The translations under genes and the position numbers were made by a program. This document shows positions 7,111 to 11,494 of a DNA stretch of 11,494 nt, in pieces. The notes beneath the pieces were generated by a model that worked only from the letters and a program-made list of their open reading frames with translations, ran no database searches and was not told where the DNA came from. Position 1 is the first letter of the stretch. Every line of letters begins with the position of its first letter. This stretch comes from SVTX01 sp045602385 (GTDB lineage Bacteria > Bacillota > Clostridia > Oscillospirales > CAG-272), in assembly GCA_045602385.1 (NCBI GenBank), contig JAZSBL010000035.1, positions 1-11,494 of the forward strand. The letters run 5' to 3'.

Positions 7111-8084
7111 TGGCTAAGCTTCATATCTCCTCCACCCCTCACATTCACCAGAAGGGATCTTCCACCCGCAACATAATGCTGGACGTTGCTATCGCGCTTC
7201 TTCCCGCAACCGCTGCAGGTATCATTATTTTCGGACTCCAGGCACTCTGGGTAGTTCTTACATGTGTGGCCAGCGCTATTGCCGCAGAGGCTCTCTTTAA
7301 TCTCTGCGCAGGCAAAAAGCAGACGGTTGGCGATTGCTCTGCACTCGTTACAGGTCTTTTGCTCGGTCTTAACCTCAGCACAAACGTAGAGCTTTGGCAG
7401 TGCGTTATCGGTTCGGTATTCGCTATCGTAGTCGTAAAGGGCTTCTTCGGCGGTATCGGAAAGAACATAGTAAACCCCGCGATCGCGGCGCGTGTATTCA
7501 TGCTTCTTACATTCGGCTCTGTTGCGGCGGCAGTTCAGATCGCTCCTCTCTTTGATCTCGGCTTCCTTGGCAATGCCGTTCCCGAGATCGCAGCGGGCGC
7601 AACTCCTCTCGTTGCTCTTAATGCGGGCGTTGAGAGCGCGGCAAACGCACCCTCTCTCCTCCAACTTCTCGTCGGCGCGCACGGCGGTACTATCGGCGAG
7701 ACATGCGCAATCGCTCTTCTTATCGGCTTTGCTTATCTCGTAGCACGCAAGGTGATCAAGTGGTACGTTCCCGCATCTTACGTTGCAACAGTATTCGTAT
7801 GCTACTTCATTTACGGCGGATTTAACGCTACATTCGCTCTCCAGCACGTTCTTGCGGGCGGTCTTCTCCTCGGCGCTATCTTCATGGCTACCGACTACGT
7901 TACCACCCCCAACACAGGCAAGGGCCGCGTAGTGTTCTGCGTTGGCGCGGGTCTTCTCACCTTCGCAATCAGACAGTTCGCTTCCTTCCCCGAGGGCGTT
8001 TCTATCGCAATTCTTACTATGAATCTTCTTACTCCCTTCATTTCCGATTGGACAAGAAAAAAGACATTGGGAGGTATTAAATAA
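7110..8084 (+). CDS. rnfD: Electron transport complex subunit RnfD
   Basis: Integral membrane subunit of the Rnf/Nqr family (NqrB/RnfD type), 324 residues, with many hydrophobic helices. It normally carries covalent FMN on a Thr. The canonical motif is intact here as AGATPL (residues 162-167, Thr165, codon 7602-7604). Other family segments are GGIGKNIVNPAIAARVFML (114-132) and, near the C-terminus, MATDYVTTPNTGKGR and FPEGVSIAILTMN. The ATG overlaps the rnfC stop (TAATG) and has GGAGG at 7096-7100, implying translational coupling. RnfD should be the clearest substrate of the ApbE encoded upstream. Hydrophobicity suggests the usual Rnf topology; I saw no truncation. Confidence 0.95.
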   Translation: MAKLHISSTPHIHQKGSSTRNIMLDVAIALLPATAAGIIIFGLQALWVVLTCVASAIAAEALFNLCAGKKQTVGDCSALVTGLLLGLNLSTNVELWQCVIGSVFAIVVVKGFFGGIGKNIVNPAIAARVFMLLTFGSVAAAVQIAPLFDLGFLGNAVPEIAAGATPLVALNAGVESAANAPSLLQLLVGAHGGTIGETCAIALLIGFAYLVARKVIKWYVPASYVATVFVCYFIYGGFNATFALQHVLAGGLLLGAIFMATDYVTTPNTGKGRVVFCVGAGLLTFAIRQFASFPEGVSIAILTMNLLTPFISDWTRKKTLGGIK

Positions 8085-9985
8085 TGAGATTTGTAAAAAC
8101 ATTAGCTATACTTCTCGTCATCATCGTAATATTCGGCGGCTTGATGTTCGCGCTTAACCTTTACACGGGTCCTATTATTGAGGAAAACAAGCTCGGTGCG
8201 ATCAAGGACAAGCTTAATGCGGCAATGCCCGACGCTGAATCATACAAGGAGCTTACCGAGGAGCTTAAGGATCTTCCCGAGAGCGTAGTCGCTGTATATG
8301 AGGAGACAAGCGGAAAGGGCTTCGTGGTTATTTGTACCGCGACCTCACAGTATACAGGCAGCACTCCTATGGAGATCGTTGTGGCTGTTGACACCGCAGG
8401 TAAGATCAGCGGTATCGCGCTTCTCTCCCACTCCGAGTCGCTTATATTCGGCGACGGATACCCCGCAACCTACATTGGCGCAGACTCCACTCTCTTTGGA
8501 GTTGAGGTATATGCGGGAAGCACATACTCCTCTAATGCATTCAAGGGCGCAGTCCAGGATGCTATGAACGTTCTTATCAACAACAATCTTATCAAAGCGG
8601 GCGAAAAGTCTCCCGAACAGATCTTGACCGAGCTTATCGCAACCGTAGCTCCTGAGCTTGCGGAGGTTAAGAAGTCTGAGGGCAAGGGCGACATAGTTGC
8701 AGTTTACAAGGCAACCTCAAGCGCGGCTTACATCGTTAAGGACGGAGATGCTCTCTATCTCGCGGTTATCGCGGCAGACGGAGTATGCAAGGTCTACGAC
8801 GTTGACGGCAACGACGTTACCGCATCCAAGGCAGACGTAGCAAAGAAGGCTACCGATTACGCGGCAAGCGCGGCTAACGAAAGACTTAACGCAGTTCTTG
8901 CAGGCGCAACAGGATTTGAAGATATTACTGCTACACTTCAGGGTCTCCCTGCAAGCGTAGTTAAGGTTCACAAGGAAACAAGCGGTCTTGGTTACGTAAT
9001 CGAGACGACCGCAACCTCGCAGTACACGGGAAGCACTCCCATGGACATCGTTATCGGTGTTGACGCGGAGGGTAAGATCTGCGGAATCAAGCTTGCGGCT
9101 CATTCCGAATCTTTGATCTTTGCAGAAGATTATCCCGATTCTTATATAGGTAAGGACTCCGCACTCACGGGTGTTGAGATTTACGCAGGAAGCACTTTCT
9201 CTTCCACCGCATTCAAGACAGCTGTTGAGGAGGCAATGGGCGTGCTTGCGTCAAACAATCTGATCGCGGCAGGCGTTAAGTCCGACGCGCAGATCCTTGA
9301 GGAGATGATCCCCACGGTCGCTCCCGGTCTTATAAAGCTTAAGGAAACAACTGCTTCCGGTAACGTTGAAAAGGCTCTCCAGTCCGAGGCCGGAACAGGA
9401 TACGCGTTCATCGTCAAGTCCGGCGACGCAACCTTCTTGGCGATAGTAAACGCTATGGGTACATGTGCGGTTTACGACGTTGAGGGCAACGACGTTACAG
9501 CTGATAACGCTGCGGTTGTTGCAGAGGCAAAAGCTCTTGCGGCAGCTCAGAAGGATTACTCAAGTGACCTTCAGGCAAAGGCTGAAAAGATGATGCCCGG
9601 AGCAACAAGCTTTGAGGCAATTGCGCTTGACACCTTCAACACCGTCGTTTCCGCAGTAAGCTTTAAGGTTGAGAATGCAACATACTATGCATTCTACTCC
9701 AGAAGCTACGGATTCCACCAGATGGATGTTTATATCATCATAGACGAAAACGGCGCTATCGCTCAGCTTGATGCAAAGCAGTTCATTTTCGAGGAACAGT
9801 ACTTCATGTCCTTCGGCGGAATGGACGTTAACGAGTACAAGGACGGCTTCGTAGGTATTACCGGTGAGACATGGACCGGTGATGAGGCTATCATCGCAAC
9901 CGCTACCATGACATCCAACGCGGTCAAGCAGTCCACAGAGGACGCATTCGCCGCATTCGATTCTATCAAGGGAGGAGAACAGTAA
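8084..9985 (+). CDS. rnfG: Enlarged RnfG-like subunit with three FMN-binding-like domains
   Basis: RnfG normally has one N-terminal helix, one extracytosolic FMN domain and about 200 residues. This product has 633. A membrane helix (about 5-26) with the typical ALNLYTGPIIEENK continuation supports the RnfG identity. Two long repeats (about 63-247 and 287-473, offset 224) each contain an FMN_bind-like unit ending in YAGSTYSS (Thr147) and YAGSTFSS (Thr371), plus a second small subdomain ending in YDVDGNDVTA and YDVEGNDVTA. A third, diverged unit ends in ATATMTSNAV (Thr608). None has the exact S/T-G-A-T signature, though the acceptor-type Thr and the following Ser/Thr-Ser remain. The ATG overlaps the rnfD stop (TAATG) behind GGGAGGT, and the stop overlaps rnfE likewise. 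It could carry zero to three covalent flavins, forming a longer electron relay outside the membrane. Confidence 0.88.
   Translation: MRFVKTLAILLVIIVIFGGLMFALNLYTGPIIEENKLGAIKDKLNAAMPDAESYKELTEELKDLPESVVAVYEETSGKGFVVICTATSQYTGSTPMEIVVAVDTAGKISGIALLSHSESLIFGDGYPATYIGADSTLFGVEVYAGSTYSSNAFKGAVQDAMNVLINNNLIKAGEKSPEQILTELIATVAPELAEVKKSEGKGDIVAVYKATSSAAYIVKDGDALYLAVIAADGVCKVYDVDGNDVTASKADVAKKATDYAASAANERLNAVLAGATGFEDITATLQGLPASVVKVHKETSGLGYVIETTATSQYTGSTPMDIVIGVDAEGKICGIKLAAHSESLIFAEDYPDSYIGKDSALTGVEIYAGSTFSSTAFKTAVEEAMGVLASNNLIAAGVKSDAQILEEMIPTVAPGLIKLKETTASGNVEKALQSEAGTGYAFIVKSGDATFLAIVNAMGTCAVYDVEGNDVTADNAAVVAEAKALAAAQKDYSSDLQAKAEKMMPGATSFEAIALDTFNTVVSAVSFKVENATYYAFYSRSYGFHQMDVYIIIDENGAIAQLDAKQFIFEEQYFMSFGGMDVNEYKDGFVGITGETWTGDEAIIATATMTSNAVKQSTEDAFAAFDSIKGGEQ
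8270..9502 (+). repeat. Tandem domain duplication inside rnfG, offset 672 bp
   Basis: Segment 8270-8824 corresponds to 8942-9502. Shared protein blocks include TATSQYTGSTPM, SHSESLIF versus AHSESLIF, YAGST and GNDVTA. At the DNA level, similarity is clear but with many silent changes, so this duplication looks older than the one in the lipoprotein gene. A 2-codon indel shifts the offset from 224 to 226 codons near the end. Confidence 0.88.
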
Positions 9986-10605
9986 TGAAAAAGACTAAAA
10001 CATCGTATCTCCTCAGAGGTACACCCTCGATTCTTTTGGTGCTTGGCGCAGGATTCGTTATGGCTTCCAGCGCTGACATCCGCGCGGCTCTCGGTATGGG
10101 CGCGGCAGTTCTTATCTCTATGCTGCTCAGCTCTATCGTGGTTTCCGCTCTTCACAAGATCATTCCCGCGTACGCGAAGCTTCCTTCTTATCTTATGATA
10201 ATCACTGGCTTCGTATCGCTTATCTCAATGCTCATGCAGGCGCATTTCCCGATCGTCGTGGACATGCTTGGAGTTCACCTTGCAACTCTCGCAGTAAGCG
10301 CGGTTATCTACCGCGACTGCGAGGAGTGCGCAGACCACAACGGCGAGGCTACGTCGATCAAGACCGCTCTCGTTACAGGCTTGTTCTTCACGGTAGTTAT
10401 GGTAGCTTGTGCTCTTATCCGCGAGGTTATCGGTAACGCAACCATCTGGGGTCAGCCTATTGAGTTCCTTCAGAACTACAAGATCTCTACCATCGCGGGC
10501 GCGTTTGGCGGTTATCTCGTTCTCGCTATCGTTATGGCTGTTATCAACAAGCTTACGGGTCTTCATCACCATCTCGATGAAAATGATGAAAAGGAGGATT
10601 GCTGA
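9985..10605 (+). CDS. rnfE: RnfE-like membrane subunit lacking the [2Fe-2S] cysteines
   Basis: Integral membrane protein of the RnfA/RnfE/NqrD/NqrE fold, 206 residues, about six hydrophobic helices. Family anchors are visible: ALGMG (35-39), LPSYLMIITGFVSL (66-79), MLGVHL (94-99) and IREVIGNATIWG (145-156). In known RnfE, Cys residues in LGLCP (first helix) and in TNC or VNC (fourth helix) ligate half of a [2Fe-2S] cluster shared with RnfA. Here these positions read LGAGF (Gly23) and AVSAV (Ala106), so both ligands are missing. A CxxC pair not typical of the family appears shortly after, in YRDCEECADHNG (Cys112, Cys115). The C-terminal tail is His- and acid-rich. The ATG overlaps the rnfG stop behind GGAGGAG. 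Position and overall similarity support RnfE rather than a second RnfA. Confidence 0.88.
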   Translation: MKKTKTSYLLRGTPSILLVLGAGFVMASSADIRAALGMGAAVLISMLLSSIVVSALHKIIPAYAKLPSYLMIITGFVSLISMLMQAHFPIVVDMLGVHLATLAVSAVIYRDCEECADHNGEATSIKTALVTGLFFTVVMVACALIREVIGNATIWGQPIEFLQNYKISTIAGAFGGYLVLAIVMAVINKLTGLHHHLDENDEKEDC

Positions 10606-10607
10606 TC

Positions 10608-11165
10608 ATGACGTTCGAAATTATTCTTGGTATCGTCCTTGCGGGCATTCTCTCTGAAAACTACGCGCTTCTCCACTTCCTTGGAACAGGCGCGGTGCTT
10701 GAAAACGAGCGCTCCTCAAGACAGTCGCTCGCACTCGGACTTGGCACTACTCTCGTAATGCTTATCTCCACGCTTATCTCTTGGCCTCTCAACCACTATC
10801 TCCTTGTCAAGGCTCCTTATCTTCAGACAATGGTATTCGTGTTCGTGGTTCTTCTGGTCGTTGAGGCTATTCACCTTATTGCAAGAAGGATCGTAGACAA
10901 CTACTGCCATGCACACTTCGTTAAGTTTGCTATCAACGGCGCGGTTCTCGGTCTTTGTATCCACAACACCGAGCACAGCTTCGTCGAGGCGATCATCACC
11001 GCTGCGGCTGTTGGCGTTGGCTTCACGCTCACTATGACTCTCTACGGCAAGCTCAAGGATCTTGCGGTCGATGAGGATGCGATCCCCGCGTCCTTCCGCG
11101 GTCTTCCCATCGCGCTTCTCACCGCAGGCATGATCGCTCTTGCGCTTCTCGCACTTAAGTTTTAA
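10608..11165 (+). CDS. rnfA: RnfA-like membrane subunit lacking the [2Fe-2S] cysteines
   Basis: Partner of RnfE with the same fold in opposite topology, 185 residues, about six helices. Family anchors are FLG (24-26), LALGLGTTLVM (41-51), INGAVLG (109-115), FTLTMTLYGKLKD (139-151) and FRGLPIALLTAGMIAL (163-178). Known RnfA has FLG-x-CPF and TTNCAVLG, whose cysteines ligate the intramembrane [2Fe-2S] cluster. Here these read FLGTGAV (Gly28) and AINGAVLG (Gly111), with the residues on both sides still alignable, so the Cys loss is not an alignment artefact. Other cysteines are Cys100 (NYCHAHF) and Cys117 (GLCIHN). The ATG at 10608 is preferred over the TTG at 10599 because AAGGAGG (10591-10597) is 10 nt upstream of it. 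The stop overlaps the next gene (TAATG). RnfB, which usually follows, is absent here. Confidence 0.9.
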   Translation: MTFEIILGIVLAGILSENYALLHFLGTGAVLENERSSRQSLALGLGTTLVMLISTLISWPLNHYLLVKAPYLQTMVFVFVVLLVVEAIHLIARRIVDNYCHAHFVKFAINGAVLGLCIHNTEHSFVEAIITAAAVGVGFTLTMTLYGKLKDLAVDEDAIPASFRGLPIALLTAGMIALALLALKF

Positions 11166-11494
11166 TGAAAAAGAGAGATCTGATTCTCATTGTCGCTATT
11201 CTTGCCGTGGCGCTCTTGCTGCTCGGCATCTGGGCGCTTACCCGTAAGGAAGGAGCGTACGTCGTCGTTCGTGTGGACGGCGAGGAGGTGGCAAGATACA
11301 GTCTTGCCGAGGATGGCGAATATTCGCTCAACGGAGGAACGAATATCCTTCGTATTGAGGGCGGTCAGGCTTATCTGACCTATGCCGACTGTCCTGATCA
11401 CCTTTGCGTAAAGCAGGGTAGGGTGCACAGCACGGGCGAGGTCATAACCTGTCTGCCGAACAAGCTGACGGTCACGGTCTACGGTGCCGAAGAC
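11165..11494 (+). CDS. NusG domain II-containing membrane-anchored protein (partial, cut by window edge)
   Basis: The first 110 codons of a gene that runs off the right edge without a stop. An N-terminal hydrophobic helix (about 6-25) is followed by an extracytosolic NusG-II-like beta domain, beginning about residue 30. The family's Cys signature is present: ADCPDHLCVKQG and ITCLPNKLTV, three cysteines in all. The start overlaps the rnfA stop (TAATG), so the gene is probably the next member of the same operon. Despite the name, the family is not a transcription factor. It is often found beside Rnf, ApbE and FMN-binding genes in Clostridia, and its role is not established to my knowledge. It occupies the place where rnfB is normally found. 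Confidence 0.85.
   Translation, partial: MKKRDLILIVAILAVALLLLGIWALTRKEGAYVVVRVDGEEVARYSLAEDGEYSLNGGTNILRIEGGQAYLTYADCPDHLCVKQGRVHSTGEVITCLPNKLTVTVYGAED

Noticed and set aside
7032..8102. Minus-strand open frame of 356 codons opposite rnfD
   Set aside because: Shadow of biased codon use in rnfD; Cys- and Arg-rich nonsense without family features.

Overview
The window looks like a chromosomal stretch from an anaerobic Firmicute of class Clostridia, probably a gut Oscillospirales/Christensenellales-type bacterium. The reasons are a tyrosine T-box leader, a SleB-type hydrolase with a stalk domain, lipoproteins with Gram-positive lipoboxes, AGGAGG-type ribosome binding sites, TTG starts, and the Clostridial Rnf gene order C-D-G-E-A. 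This placement is inferred from gene content only. No mobile element, CRISPR array, rRNA or tRNA gene was seen.

Layout. Positions 1-167 are the 3' flank of tyrS, with a perfect 21-bp inverted repeat. Positions 168-1712 (minus strand) hold tyrS behind a complete T-box riboswitch, an intrinsic attenuator and a consensus sigma-A promoter. Positions 1713-2128 carry no convincing gene. Positions 2129-3064 (plus strand) encode a secreted SleB-family cell-wall hydrolase. Positions 3103-3418 are the control region of the next operon: clustered GTCA/TGAC half-sites, a perfect TTGACA-N17-TATAAT promoter and a leader with a 17-bp stem.

From 3419 to the right edge runs one tightly packed operon: a two-repeat lipoprotein, a lipoprotein ApbE (flavin transferase), rnfC, rnfD, an enlarged rnfG, rnfE, rnfA and a truncated NusG-domain-II protein. 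Several junctions are TAATG overlaps. The parts suggest a membrane electron-transfer machine. RnfC would handle NADH/FMN and two 4Fe-4S clusters, RnfD would carry a covalent FMN, and RnfG and the lipoprotein would offer several flavin-like domains outside the membrane. ApbE would attach the flavins.

The most striking point is that this Rnf is not canonical. In both RnfA and RnfE, all four cysteines that ligate the intramembrane [2Fe-2S] cluster in known Rnf/Nqr complexes are replaced by Gly or Ala. RnfG is tripled in size with three FMN-domain-like units, and none of its motifs, nor those of the lipoprotein, keeps the exact S/T-G-A-T flavinylation motif. RnfB is not at its usual place after rnfA; a NusG-II protein is there instead. 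The window may therefore encode a divergent Rnf-like complex with a different electron path.
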